Assembly: GCA_013426805.1 (NCBI GenBank)
Contig: JACDZG010000025.1
Location: 1 to 64,000 of the forward strand
Source of the DNA: Chromatiaceae bacterium
GTDB taxonomy: Bacteria; Pseudomonadota; Gammaproteobacteria; Chromatiales; Chromatiaceae
Direction: 5' to 3'
DNA length: 64,000 nucleotides
Shown here in pieces: positions 45,238-54,638 of this stretch. The notes beneath the pieces are model-generated. The model saw only the letters and a program-made list of their open reading frames with translations. It did not search any database and had not been told where the DNA came from. A program made the position numbers and the translations under genes. Within the stretch, counting starts at the first letter, position 1, and each line of letters starts with the position of its first letter.

Positions 45238-45568
45238 TGGGGACGGCCGACCGGGGCGCACCGGCCGCGGTCGGGGTCGGCTGCGGCTGATGACGCGGGC
45301 GGCCTTGATCGTAATCCCGCTCGGCAGTGTGCATCGTCAGGGTTTCCAGCCCTGCTGGGGTCAGGCCAGGATGGCCTGACGACGCACCCGGCGAGCCCAA
45401 GTGGCCGGGATCTCGATCCAGGCCACGCGGGCATTGCGGCGGGTTTTTCTGGAAGCGCGTCGCGGCTTGATTTATCGTCACACGAACGGGCGGCTGCACA
45501 CGGTGCTGCCGCCGCTCTCGCATCCGCGCCGAACGGGTGAATGCCACCTGATATATTAGGGTAATTGC
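45238..45568. other. Intergenic region between xerD and yajQ
   Basis: About 330 bases with no convincing gene. A perfect inverted repeat GTCAGGCCA-GGA-TGGCCTGAC sits at 45360-45380 and may be a transcription-ending hairpin or an operator. The yajQ promoter should lie in the less GC-rich end. Confidence 0.6.
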
Positions 45569-46051
45569 ATGCCTTCTTTCGATATCGTCTCAGCGACCGA
45601 CCTGCAAGAGGTGCGTAACGCGGTCGATCAGTCCAATCGGGAGACGTCCACGCGGTTCGATTTCAAGGGCGTCAAGGCGACCTTCGAGCTGGCCGACGAC
45701 AAGATTCTGATGGCGGCGGAAACGGAGTTCCAACTTCAGCAAATGATGGATATCCTGCGCCAGAAGTTGGTTAAACGCGCGGTCGATCTGACGGCTATCG
45801 ATCCTCAAGCCCCGGTCACCACGCTCAGTTCCGCCCGTCAGGAGGTCCTGCTTAAACAGGGTGTTGATGCCGACACGGCCAGGGACATGGTCAAGTACAT
45901 CAAGGCCGCCAAGCTCAAGGTCCAGGCGCAGATCCAGGGCGATCAGGTGCGGGTCACCGGCAAGAAGCGCGATGATCTGCAAGAAGCGATTGCGCTGCTG
46001 CGGGGCAAGGACTGGGGCCTGCCGCTCCAGTTCAATAATTTCAGGGATTGA
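45569..46051 (+). CDS. yajQ: YajQ-family cyclic di-GMP-binding protein
   Basis: The 160-residue protein matches YajQ along its full length (MPSFDIVSATDLQEVRNAVD, STRFDFKGVKATFEL, KYIKAAKLKVQAQIQGDQVR). Some YajQ proteins are c-di-GMP-responsive co-regulators; others bind tRNA or nucleotides. It is relevant to the REC-GGDEF gene 10 kb upstream. dsbC follows about 95 bases downstream. Confidence 0.95.
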   Translation: MPSFDIVSATDLQEVRNAVDQSNRETSTRFDFKGVKATFELADDKILMAAETEFQLQQMMDILRQKLVKRAVDLTAIDPQAPVTTLSSARQEVLLKQGVDADTARDMVKYIKAAKLKVQAQIQGDQVRVTGKKRDDLQEAIALLRGKDWGLPLQFNNFRD

Positions 46052-46146
46052 TGCGAATCCACAGGGGTCGGCGGGCTCGCGATCGGCAGGCTGCGCCGGC
46101 TACTCCCTCATTTTTTTCCGAATCTCTTGCTGAGGAATCACAGGTC

Positions 46147-46890
46147 ATGCCAATCTATCGTTCGATCGCGGCCACTGTACTGATGCTCACCGCGGGCAGT
46201 CTCTTGGCCGGTCCGGAGGACAATATCCGTGCCGCGCTGAAAAAAGTCGTGCCCGACATCAAGATCGAAAGTATCACTCCGGCACCGGTCAAGGGGCTCT
46301 ACGAAGTCTTGGTCGGCACTCAGATGATGTACGTGACCGGTGACGGCCGCTACTTCGTCGACGGGCGCATCGTCGACCTCAGCACGCGCGAGGACATGAC
46401 TGAACCGCGCCTGTCCGGCGCGCGCAAGCGCCTCGTGGATGGTGTCGGCGAGGCGGAGATGGTGATCTTCGAGCCGTCGATCGCGGCGCAGCACACGGTG
46501 ACTGTTTTTACTGATATCGAGTGTGGTTATTGCCGCAAGCTCCATAGCCAGATTGCGGATTACGGCAAGGAGGGCATCCGCGTGCGTTATCTCTTCTACC
46601 CGCGCGCCGGCAAGGGCAGTCCAGCCTACCAAGAGGCCGTCTCGGTGTGGTGCGCGGGCGACGCAGCCGCCCGTCGCGGGGCGATGACCGCCGCCAAGTC
46701 CGGGCAATCGATCGAGGAGAAGACCTGTGCCAACCCGGTGGATGCGCATATGGCGGTCGGTGAGGACCTCGGTCTGCGCGGTACGCCGGCAATCGTCACC
46801 GACACCGGTGAACTGATCCCGGGCTATGTCGAACCGAAGAAACTGGCGGCTCAACTCGCGGGTTCATCCGCGGACGAGGCCGTGCGCTGA
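46147..46890 (+). CDS. dsbC: Thiol:disulfide interchange protein DsbC
   Basis: This periplasmic disulphide isomerase has a signal peptide (MPIYRSIAATVLMLTAGSLL), an N-terminal dimerisation domain and a C-terminal thioredoxin fold with the CGYC active site (FTDIECGYCRKLH) and the cis-Pro loop RGTPAIV. The ATG at 46147 gives 247 residues; an upstream in-frame start at 46048 would overlap yajQ. A second cysteine pair typical of DsbC is present (WCAG and KTCANP). Confidence 0.93.
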   Translation: MPIYRSIAATVLMLTAGSLLAGPEDNIRAALKKVVPDIKIESITPAPVKGLYEVLVGTQMMYVTGDGRYFVDGRIVDLSTREDMTEPRLSGARKRLVDGVGEAEMVIFEPSIAAQHTVTVFTDIECGYCRKLHSQIADYGKEGIRVRYLFYPRAGKGSPAYQEAVSVWCAGDAAARRGAMTAAKSGQSIEEKTCANPVDAHMAVGEDLGLRGTPAIVTDTGELIPGYVEPKKLAAQLAGSSADEAVR

Positions 46891-46946
46891 GCGGAGCCAA
46901 GGCGATCGATTCATCGTTGTGGGTTGACTGTTGACCAGGAGTTGTC

Positions 46947-47729
46947 ATGTGGGCATATAAATTGGAATATGCCTGGCGCACTGACCGGGGGCGCGTGCGA
47001 TCTCACAACGAGGACGCGGTCGCGGTCCACGCCGATCTGGGTCTGTTGGTTGTCGCCGACGGGGTGGGCGGGGCCAGCGCCGGGGAGGTGGCCAGTACGT
47101 TGGCGGCCGATACGATTCTTGAGTGTTTCAGGCGCCAAGCGTTTTCCCGAACCGATGGCGAGGGCGCCAGACTGGTCGCCGCTGCGGCTGTCGAAGAGGC
47201 CAATCGGGCGGTCTGGGAATTGGCGCAGAGCAAGACCAACTGCGTCGGCATGGGGACCACGGTGGTGCTGGGTTTCGTCGGTCTGGATTGGCTCGTCTAT
47301 GCCAACGTCGGCGATTCGCGGCTGTATCGCTTGCGCGACGAGGCACTGGAGCAGTTGTCACACGATCACTCCTTCATCCAGGAAGTCGTGGATCAAGGTT
47401 TTTTCCGAACCCTCGACGATGCCCGCCGCTACGGCATTGGTGACAACATTCTGACCCGCGCGCTGGGTTCAGGCGCCGAGGTGCGCGTCGCCTGCGGTCT
47501 GACCGAGATCAAGACTGGCGACACCTACCTGTTTTGCACGGACGGACTGACCGGCATGGTGCCCGCTGATTGGCTGCGGCAAATCCTGATCGCCGCCAGG
47601 GCGAGCGATCTGGGGTTGGCCGCCGAGGCGCTGGTACGCCTCGCCAACGAGCGCGGCGGGGTGGACAACATTACCCTTGCACTGCTGCGGGTGGGTAAAC
47701 GTTCGGTTGACAAAGCCCCGACGGTCTGA
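46947..47729 (+). CDS. PP2C-type serine/threonine phosphatase
   Basis: The 260-residue protein has the metal-binding PP2C motifs SHNEDAV, LVVADGVGGASAGE, VGDSRLYRLRD, FCTDGLT and GVDNITLALL. It is the stand-alone Stp type that reverses Hanks-type kinase phosphorylation; no partner kinase is in the window. AGGAG lies upstream of the ATG. Confidence 0.94.
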   Translation: MWAYKLEYAWRTDRGRVRSHNEDAVAVHADLGLLVVADGVGGASAGEVASTLAADTILECFRRQAFSRTDGEGARLVAAAAVEEANRAVWELAQSKTNCVGMGTTVVLGFVGLDWLVYANVGDSRLYRLRDEALEQLSHDHSFIQEVVDQGFFRTLDDARRYGIGDNILTRALGSGAEVRVACGLTEIKTGDTYLFCTDGLTGMVPADWLRQILIAARASDLGLAAEALVRLANERGGVDNITLALLRVGKRSVDKAPTV

Positions 47730-47741
47730 AACCTGTAGCAG

Positions 47742-48146
47742 TTACGGCAGCCAATTTCCCATACGCCCCATGGTGGAGCCCATGCTGTGGGTCATGGACG
47801 CCATGTTGCGGTTCATGAAGTCCATCTGTCCGAACAGGGCCAGGCGGCTGTTGATGTTGTTCAAGGCATCGATCACCGTGGGGGCCTCGGTGAGCGCGGA
47901 CGCTTGCGCGTGCGCGGCGAAGCGGTCCGCCGGCAGTGCGGTCGCGCCGAGCAGCAGCGTCGCCAGGGTCAGCCCACCCCAGCGCAGCGAGCGTGCCAAG
48001 TGCGCGTGGCGGCGCTCGCTGTGCGACGGGGCCGGCGCCAGGGCGGCAACGGTTGCGGTCAGACGCCCGAACTTTGAACTGGCGGTGTCGTCCGTCTTGC
48101 CGTGTTCGATCAGGAGATAATGATGCCCGCGCCCGTCATGATTCAC
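47742..48146 (-). CDS. Small predicted membrane-anchored protein of unknown function
   Basis: I do not recognise it. It encodes up to 134 residues with one hydrophobic segment (WGGLTLATLLLGATALPA) followed by a short exported-looking part ending in a Met-rich tail (MDFMNRNMASMTHSMGSTMG). The real start is uncertain because the first 24 bases overlap the divergent malZ start. The tail is not repetitive DNA and looks like real coding sequence. Confidence 0.6.
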   Translation of the reverse strand: MNHDGRGHHYLLIEHGKTDDTASSKFGRLTATVAALAPAPSHSERRHAHLARSLRWGGLTLATLLLGATALPADRFAAHAQASALTEAPTVIDALNNINSRLALFGQMDFMNRNMASMTHSMGSTMGRMGNWLP

Positions 48147-49997
48147 TATCAGGTTGCGCCCTTCCTGGAGCCCTGTACCGGGTATTATCGGGTGCAGTTA
48201 TGGTTGGCTGGCGGGGATGCGCCGAGCGGAGTCTGGCTGCGCAGTGAGCCGGACAACGAGGAGCGTCTGGTCCCCATGGACCTGATCGCGGAATCCGGCC
48301 GCTATCGGGTCTACACGGCCGCACTCACCCCCAATCCGGCCGCGGCGGTCACCGTCTATGCCTTCAAGGCCCTGTGGGCAGACCGCCAGTGCTGGCTGGA
48401 CGCGGCCGGCGTCAGCCCGCGAATGCCGCTGCGCGAGCGCTTCTTTCGCGTCAACACCGAGGAGTCGCCGCCGGATTGGGTGCCCGATCAGGTGTTCTAC
48501 CAGATCTTTCCGGAACGTTTTCGCAATGGCGATCCGGCGGTGAGTCCGCGGTCCGGCGCCTATGTGCTGCGTGATGACGGTTCGATCCGGGCCAAGGCCT
48601 GGGGCGAGCCGATCGACCCGAAGCGCCCCAACAGTGAGTTTTACGGCGGTGACCTGATCGGAGTGCGCCAGTCGCTGGACTATCTGCAGGACCTGGGTGT
48701 CACCGCCATCTATCTGAACCCGATCTTCACCTCGCCGAGCGTGCACAAGTACGACACCGAGGACTTCGCGCACGTGGACCCCTATCTGGGCGGTGATGCG
48801 GCCCTGGCGGACCTGCGTGCCGCCGCCACCGGACGCGGCATCCGCATCCTGCTCGATGCGGTTTTCAATCACACCTCGGATACCCACCCCTGGTTCAATC
48901 GCTGGGGGACGCATCCGGACAAGGGCGCTTATCAGGATGTGACGGCCCCCTTCCGCAGTGCCTATGTTTTTCACGATGCGGCCGACCCCGACAGCTATCA
49001 CTGCTGGCAGGGCTCCAAGGTCCTGCCGGTGCTCGACCTGGGCGATCCGCAGGTGCGCGCTTATCTCATCGACGGCGAGCAGGCCATCGCCCGGCACTGG
49101 CTGCGTCCGCCCTATTGTGTGGATGGCTGGCGGATCGATGTCGCCCACATGATGGGGGAGGGCACCGGGGCGCGCCATAACCACCGGGTCCTGCGCGCGC
49201 TCCGGCATGCGATCAAGGATGAGAGCCCGCGGGCTTATGTGCTCGGTGAACACTTCGGCGAGGCGACCCGCTGGCTCCAGGGCGACCAAGAGGACGGGGC
49301 CATGAACTATTACGGCTTCTCCCACCCGGTACGCGCCTTTCTGGCCGGCCAGGACGTGAACTATCACCCGATCGCTCTGGATGCCGCCGACTTCGATCAG
49401 TGGCTCACCGACGCCCGCTCGCGCATCTCTTATGCCAATCAACTCTGCCAGTTCAACCTGCTCGGCTCCCACGACACCGCCCGCTTTCTGACCCTGATCG
49501 GTGAGGACCGCGGCCTGATGCGCCTCGCGCTCCTGCTCCTCTTCACCTATCCCGGTGTGCCTTGCATCTATTACGGCGACGAGATCGGCATGACCGGCGG
49601 CAACGACCCCTACAACCGGGCCTGCTTCGATTGGGACCCGCAACACTGGGATCAGGACCTGCGCACCTGGGTCCAGACCCTGGCCGGTCTTCGCCACGCC
49701 CATGCGGCACTGCGTCGCGGCGCCTATCAGACCTTACTGGCGGACGGCGACCTGTTCGCCTGCGCCCGGATCCTGGGCAACGAGGTGGTCATGCTGATCC
49801 TCAACCGCGCGGCTGATCCGCGGTCCGGGGTGCGCATCTCGCTGGCGGGATTGCCGGGCTGTGCCGGGCGGCTCGCGGTCTTGGTTGGCGAGTGTCCCTG
49901 GGGGTTGGGTGGGGATATTTTGAGTATTGATCTGGGGGGTAAGGAGGCACTGTTGTTGCGGGGGCAACTCGATGGTGCTTGCGAGCCCGCCGTATGA
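48123..49997 (+). CDS. malZ: Maltodextrin glucosidase-type alpha-amylase (MalZ-like, GH13)
   Basis: This GH13 enzyme acts on maltodextrins, probably in glycogen turnover. An N-terminal CBM34-like beta domain (about 1-120) is followed by the (beta/alpha)8 barrel with the nucleophile Asp in DGWRIDVAHMM, the acid Glu in YVLGEHFGEA and the third Asp in NLLGSHDTARF. The GDLIGVRQSLDYLQDLGV segment is family-typical. An ATG at 48123 lies 6 bases after AGGAG; the adjacent ATG at 48120 is too close. It has 624 residues. Confidence 0.9.
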   Translation: MPAPVMIHYQVAPFLEPCTGYYRVQLWLAGGDAPSGVWLRSEPDNEERLVPMDLIAESGRYRVYTAALTPNPAAAVTVYAFKALWADRQCWLDAAGVSPRMPLRERFFRVNTEESPPDWVPDQVFYQIFPERFRNGDPAVSPRSGAYVLRDDGSIRAKAWGEPIDPKRPNSEFYGGDLIGVRQSLDYLQDLGVTAIYLNPIFTSPSVHKYDTEDFAHVDPYLGGDAALADLRAAATGRGIRILLDAVFNHTSDTHPWFNRWGTHPDKGAYQDVTAPFRSAYVFHDAADPDSYHCWQGSKVLPVLDLGDPQVRAYLIDGEQAIARHWLRPPYCVDGWRIDVAHMMGEGTGARHNHRVLRALRHAIKDESPRAYVLGEHFGEATRWLQGDQEDGAMNYYGFSHPVRAFLAGQDVNYHPIALDAADFDQWLTDARSRISYANQLCQFNLLGSHDTARFLTLIGEDRGLMRLALLLLFTYPGVPCIYYGDEIGMTGGNDPYNRACFDWDPQHWDQDLRTWVQTLAGLRHAHAALRRGAYQTLLADGDLFACARILGNEVVMLILNRAADPRSGVRISLAGLPGCAGRLAVLVGECPWGLGGDILSIDLGGKEALLLRGQLDGACEPAV

Positions 49998-50137
49998 AGG
50001 TGGGGACGGGCGGTTCCAACGGCCATCGGCATTTCTCCCAGGCCGATGCGCGAGCGGCGGGTTATCCGCTACCCTGTTGGCTGTACCGCTCATAGGACGC
50101 GATGACGCAACACCCGCATCACTTTCGTTTTATGTGA

Positions 50138-50716
50138 TCATTCCAAGAAAAACCGATAGTTATAATCGTCGAGGCACGCCTCGGGGTCCCGGCAGTAGTG
50201 CTCCCACTCACGACGGCGGGCCATCGCACGCTCGGGTAGATTCAGTGCATACAGCCGGATACTGATTTCCGCACGCCGCCGTGCGGTTTCATCCGCGTGC
50301 GGTGAAGGCTCAATTTCACCGGTCTTGTATTGCACGACGAAATGGGTGGCGAATGCGTAGTTCGGATCGTCCGGCTTGAGCAGGGCCGGGTCGAATTGCT
50401 CCCGCTTGCTGGACTGGCATAGATCGCAGCAGGGGAAGAGGTTGTCCCAGACATAGGCGAGTTCGGGAAATCGGCTCTTGGGTCGAAAGTGTTCGATGGT
50501 CTTGCGGCTTACCACTCCGATCTGTCCGTCGCAGAAGGCGCAATGGCGTTGAGTCATCGCCGCTAAACGATCGCGTATTTCACGGTAACAGGCGTCGCTA
50601 CGCCAACTGAACGGGTGTGCGGGATTTCGCTCCCTTCCGACCACATAGTCCTCGGTCCATCCCGGCGCACCCGCATGCAGGCAATTCGGCTCGGCAGGGC
50701 GTTGCAACTTACGCAA
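50138..50716 (-). CDS. HNH endonuclease, PtuB-like (TIGR02646-type)
   Basis: The 192-residue protein has an HNH nuclease core with zinc-knuckle cysteines (HCAFCDGQIG, then FPCCDLCQSSK) around TIEHFRPKSR, matching the nuclease partner of Septu-type and retron Eco7-like systems. A TTG start at 50716 overlaps the ATPase stop by 8 bases, indicating translational coupling. It is the effector half of a two-gene defence pair. Confidence 0.85.
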   Translation of the reverse strand: MRKLQRPAEPNCLHAGAPGWTEDYVVGRERNPAHPFSWRSDACYREIRDRLAAMTQRHCAFCDGQIGVVSRKTIEHFRPKSRFPELAYVWDNLFPCCDLCQSSKREQFDPALLKPDDPNYAFATHFVVQYKTGEIEPSPHADETARRRAEISIRLYALNLPERAMARRREWEHYCRDPEACLDDYNYRFFLE

Positions 50717-52088
50717 GACTGACCTCGCGGCCGGTCACTCGCGCGATTTGTCGCAACTCGCGGCTCACGATCAGGGTTGCTTCTTCGCCGCGTCGCGCCA
50801 GGGCGAGAGCTGCCGCCCGCAGCGCATCCGGGTCGGTCGGGGCTTTCAGGAATTGCTCGCGCAATTGATAGAAATCGCTGAACAGTGCTTCGGTCTCTAC
50901 GTCGAATTCACCGGAGAGACCAAAGACCTCTTCCAGGATCAGCCGATAGCTCTTGCCGGCACCCGACGGGATGGCCTCCACGACGCCGCTGGTCGGCCCC
51001 CCGTGCGGTTCCGGCAGGACATAGACCCAGGCATCCTCCACCGAGCCGACTACGAACGGGGAGTGGGTCGAGACGAAGACCTGGGCGCTGGGCAGCAACC
51101 GCTGGATCGCCGGCAGAATGCGCCGCTGCCACTTAGGGTGCAGGTGGATGTCGACCTCGTCCAGGAACAGGATGATGGGTTGGGCGAAGATGTCCTGGTC
51201 CACCTGCCAGGGGATGGCTTCCAGTCGCAGCGAGAGATCCGCTACCCAGGTAACGATCGATTTCAGGCCGTCCGGCAAGCCATCGAAACGGATGTTCTCG
51301 CCATTCAGGCGCGCGGCAACTGCCAATGGCGCGCGCTCTAAACGGAACTCAAGGTCCAGGTCGCAGATATCTTTGACAAAAGTGGTGATCCTGGACAGGG
51401 CCAAGTCGTAGGCGGTGGCCTCGGTCGTGTCGCCGTCCTGCTTGGCCAGCGCGGATTGGGCGCGGTTGTTGGCGATCCATTGCAGCAACACTTTAGGGCG
51501 GGTGCTGCCGTCGAAGGACAGTGCGCCCTCGAAGGGCGAGTTTTCAATTTGCTGGATGGCGGCGAGTTTGACGTCGCCAACGGTGCGCTGGCCGGAGTAA
51601 GCGAACGCGGCATAGGAAAATCGACTTTGGATATGTGCTTTATTCGAATTGAACAGCTTGACTATCTGCTTGTAGTTGCAAAGATGCTCATCGGATGTTA
51701 TCCCGTACCCAAAGAATTGGTTTTGCTCTTTGCGATCCCATCGCGGCAAATAGTGACCGAAGGGGTTAGCGAGCACTCCGTCGGATCCCGAGTCCGGTTT
51801 GAGGATGCCGTAGTGTCCAGCCCGCTCCGCAAAAATGAAGTCCACACCGCTATCGGCTCCTCGAAATCGTCGTTGGATCAAACCGCCATTGTCAAATCCC
51901 TCAAAGATCTCCGCCAAGGCATACAGCAAAGTGCTCTTCCCGCATCCGTTTGGCCCGGTGAATAAGTGAATCTCGGCCTTGACGGCATCCTCTTCCAGAG
52001 TCGCGATCGACGGGAACCTCAGTTCCAGGTCGGCGAATACACCGACTTGGTGCAAAGCGATGGCTTCGATCCGATAGGGTTGGCGCAT
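50709..52088 (-). CDS. AAA ATPase, PtuA-like
   Basis: The 459-residue protein is an SMC/ABC-type ATPase with Walker A FTGPNGCGKSTLLYAL, a signature-like FAYSGQRTVGD, Walker B IILFLDEVDIHLHPKWQ and the histidine switch VFVSTHSPFVVG. Followed directly by an HNH nuclease gene, it matches the PtuA-PtuB arrangement of Septu. The ATG at 52088 (MRQPYRIEAIAL) is preferred; upstream open sequence lacks similarity. No reverse transcriptase for a retron is seen. Confidence 0.87.
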   Translation of the reverse strand: MRQPYRIEAIALHQVGVFADLELRFPSIATLEEDAVKAEIHLFTGPNGCGKSTLLYALAEIFEGFDNGGLIQRRFRGADSGVDFIFAERAGHYGILKPDSGSDGVLANPFGHYLPRWDRKEQNQFFGYGITSDEHLCNYKQIVKLFNSNKAHIQSRFSYAAFAYSGQRTVGDVKLAAIQQIENSPFEGALSFDGSTRPKVLLQWIANNRAQSALAKQDGDTTEATAYDLALSRITTFVKDICDLDLEFRLERAPLAVAARLNGENIRFDGLPDGLKSIVTWVADLSLRLEAIPWQVDQDIFAQPIILFLDEVDIHLHPKWQRRILPAIQRLLPSAQVFVSTHSPFVVGSVEDAWVYVLPEPHGGPTSGVVEAIPSGAGKSYRLILEEVFGLSGEFDVETEALFSDFYQLREQFLKAPTDPDALRAAALALARRGEEATLIVSRELRQIARVTGREVSLA

Positions 52089-52143
52089 GGGGTGTCTCTG
52101 GTGACGACTCGATTCATTCTCGCACAGAGGATGGAGGTCGGGC

Positions 52144-52416
52144 TCAAGTCTGACGCATGAAGGCCGTGGTGCATCCGGGATTGACCACCCGGTCCACCGG
52201 AATCCGCAGTAGACGCTCCAAGTCCCGGCGTAGCGCCTGGCGGGCGAGCAACAAGCTCTCGTCGGGCACGCCGTCGGGCTCCACGTAGAGGTCGACATGG
52301 CCACCGCGGGCGGCGTCGACCAAGCGGGAGCCGAACAGCCAAATACCCGCGTCGGCACCAAAATGGCCATGGATCAGGTGGCGGATAGTGGCGATTGCCT
52401 CGGGAGAGAGTTGCAT
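52144..52416 (-). CDS. Nucleotidyltransferase-fold protein with degenerate catalytic motif
   Basis: This small protein of about 90 residues has the minimal nucleotidyltransferase motif IWLFGSRLVDAARGGHVDLYVE. In relatives the segment reads GGDIDLY; here the first Asp is replaced by His, so catalysis may be lost. The start is uncertain (ATG at 52416 chosen). It lies 55 bases upstream of the PtuA-like gene on the same strand and may be part of that locus. No HEPN partner is seen. Confidence 0.75.
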   Translation of the reverse strand: MQLSPEAIATIRHLIHGHFGADAGIWLFGSRLVDAARGGHVDLYVEPDGVPDESLLLARQALRRDLERLLRIPVDRVVNPGCTTAFMRQT

Positions 52417-52808
52417 CGGGGGGCTTGGCGAGTCGCGGTGCGCCAATCATAACGCGTCTAACCGACGAGTTGCTCGACCACCCCCCTTGCTTGCACAAAC
52501 CAGAGAAAGCGACTGGCGGCGGCGCCGCGCTTCGGACCACCGACCTGGGACTTGCGCGGGACCTGTTGCCCGTCGCGTGCGGCAACGATCCCGAATGCGG
52601 TTCACCCCCACTCTGATTTCGGTCAGGTGTCATTGTGACCGCTGAACATCAGTCCCCTTGCGGCTGCGCCGCCGCCGCAACGCGCATCGACGCCCGCTGT
52701 CCTGACCACGAAGACCAGGCCCGAGCAGGTCCGTTGCTCTACTGGTGCTGGTCATCGGACCAGGGCAATAGTCCGCTGGTTCAGGTCAGCAGTCCGCGCC
52801 CGCCGGGG
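52417..52808. other. Intergenic region between NB-ARC gene and nucleotidyltransferase gene
   Basis: About 390 bases without a convincing gene on either strand, and no clear terminator. It separates the Septu-like pair from the KGGVGR/NB-ARC operon, and should contain the promoter for the nucleotidyltransferase-ptuA-ptuB group. Confidence 0.5.
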
Positions 52809-54638
52809 CTAGGTCCGGCACTCGGCCAGGGTGGCTTGGGCCTCGGCCAGGTCCGGGGAGCGCAATTCGGTGAAGAGTGCGACGGCGCGCTCGGCGTGGC
52901 AGCGGCCCTCGGCACCGCGGCCCTGGCGGGTCAGGGCCTTCGCGAGCCACTGACAGAGCGCCGCGATCATTTGCTTGCGCCCGAGCGGCTCGGCCAGGGC
53001 CAGGGCCTCCCGGGCCAGGCGCTCGGCCGCGGGCCAGTCCTCGCGGTTCAGGGCCAGTGCGGCGAGCTTGCCGGTGCAGACTGCGACGCCCTCGGGATCG
53101 GGCAGGTCGCGGGTGATGGCCAGGGCCTCGCGGTAATAGCCCTCGGCCTCGTCGTATTGCCCGTCGGACCTCATCGCGTCTGCGAGCGAGTTTAGACCGC
53201 TGGTGACCCCGCGGCTGCGCGGTGACAGGCCACGACTCAGTTCCAGTGCTTCGCGCAAGTCGGCGATGGCGGCCGGGTAGTCCTTGGCAAACCGATGGCC
53301 TTGGCCGCGCAGTCGGATCGCGGCCGCCTGCTCGCGGGCGCCAGCGTTGGCCTGTTGCCAGTGGGCCGCAGCGCGCCCGGCGCAGTCGAGTACGCCCCCG
53401 GCGTTGCGGCGCAGCACATGGCACCCGCCAGCGTCATAGGCCCGCCACCCGGCCTTGTCATGATCGTCGGCCGCCAGCGCGCGTGACTCCGCGGCCAGGC
53501 TCAGCGCCAGCCGGTCGTCCCAGCGGCCGGAAAAGTTGAGAAACTGCAGCATCGCGGCACAAAACCCTTGCAACCGCCGGTTGGCCCCGCCAATCAGCAC
53601 CGGCAGCGCGGCGGCCAACTCGGGCCAGGCGGCCTCCAGGGTCGGGAAGCGGTCGTGCTTGTCGTAGCCATTCTCCTGCGCCAGGGCATAGGCGCGCTCG
53701 GCCAGGCGCTCGCCGGTCGCGGCGACCACCTCCGGACGCACCCGGCGCAGATAGCGGGCGGCCAGGGCCGGCAGTAGCCAGGTGCCGCGGTCGTCGTCGG
53801 TGAGCAGCAGTGAGCGGTCGCGCAGGTCGTCCAGCGCGGTGCGGGCGGCGGTCTCGCTCAGCGTGGTCAGGGGCAGCAGCCAGGGCAGCGGCGCGGGCTC
53901 GCTGAAATGGACCAGTGCGGCCAGCACCGCGGTCTCGTCCGCGGTGAAGCCGTCCACCAGGTCGCCGAAGATGAACGCCAGCGGATCATTCTGCCGGTGG
54001 GCCTGTTGCAGCCGGTCGATGGCGTCATCGACGCTGTGGCAGCGGCCACGGTCGAGCCCGAGTTGGCCTGCGGTCCAGGTCAGCAGCAGCGGGTTGCCGG
54101 CGGTCTCGGCATAGAGTCGGGCGCGGTCAGCGTCGTCGAGCCGCGCGACCGGCGGCCAGCGCCGAGCCAGTTCCGCCAGCAGCGCGTCGGCGGCGGCTTG
54201 GTCCAGCCGGTCGAGTGCGAGCCAGTTGCCGGGGCTCGCGCCGCTCGCGCGGCGGCTGGTAACCAGGGCGCGGCAGTCGTCGGGCAGATTGCGCAACAGG
54301 TCGAAGACCCGCTGCCGCTCGGTGGTGTTCAGGGTCTCCAGGTTGTCGATGACCAGCAGCGCCCGCTGCCCGGCCAGGGCATGGCGCACCAGGGTCGCGC
54401 GGTCGGCGGGGTAGCTGCGGGGGATGTCCTCGCGCGCCAGTGCGCGGCCCAGTTCGGCGAGCAGGGTGTCGAAGTTATGCACCGGCTGGTCCGGCAGCGG
54501 GCGCAGGCCGTCCGGGTCCAGTTCGCGACCCTTGGCGGTGACCCAGAGCTTGAGCGGGAAGCGCTCGGCCGGGGCGCGGTGGGCGGCCTCCAGGGCGAGC
54601 GCGGTCTTGCCGATGCCGCCGGGGCCGGCGAGACCCAA
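52809..54638 (-). CDS. NB-ARC-type STAND NTPase with C-terminal TPR-like repeats, 5' end truncated
   Basis: The open frame begins at Walker A (GLAGPGGIGKTALALEAAH) and continues with Walker B (RALLVIDNLETL), a sensor arginine motif (ALVTSRRASG) and GNPLLL, typical of NB-ARC/AP-ATPases. A winged-helix region and a C-terminal TPR-like array (about 390-600, with GQYDEAEGYYREALAI) follow. The frame upstream is that of the phosphoesterase, one base out of register. Sequence that normally precedes Walker A is missing, so the gene is 5'-truncated at the junction near 54640 and lacks a credible start of its own. Confidence 0.75.
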   Translation of the reverse strand: MGLAGPGGIGKTALALEAAHRAPAERFPLKLWVTAKGRELDPDGLRPLPDQPVHNFDTLLAELGRALAREDIPRSYPADRATLVRHALAGQRALLVIDNLETLNTTERQRVFDLLRNLPDDCRALVTSRRASGASPGNWLALDRLDQAAADALLAELARRWPPVARLDDADRARLYAETAGNPLLLTWTAGQLGLDRGRCHSVDDAIDRLQQAHRQNDPLAFIFGDLVDGFTADETAVLAALVHFSEPAPLPWLLPLTTLSETAARTALDDLRDRSLLLTDDDRGTWLLPALAARYLRRVRPEVVAATGERLAERAYALAQENGYDKHDRFPTLEAAWPELAAALPVLIGGANRRLQGFCAAMLQFLNFSGRWDDRLALSLAAESRALAADDHDKAGWRAYDAGGCHVLRRNAGGVLDCAGRAAAHWQQANAGAREQAAAIRLRGQGHRFAKDYPAAIADLREALELSRGLSPRSRGVTSGLNSLADAMRSDGQYDEAEGYYREALAITRDLPDPEGVAVCTGKLAALALNREDWPAAERLAREALALAEPLGRKQMIAALCQWLAKALTRQGRGAEGRCHAERAVALFTELRSPDLAEAQATLAECRT

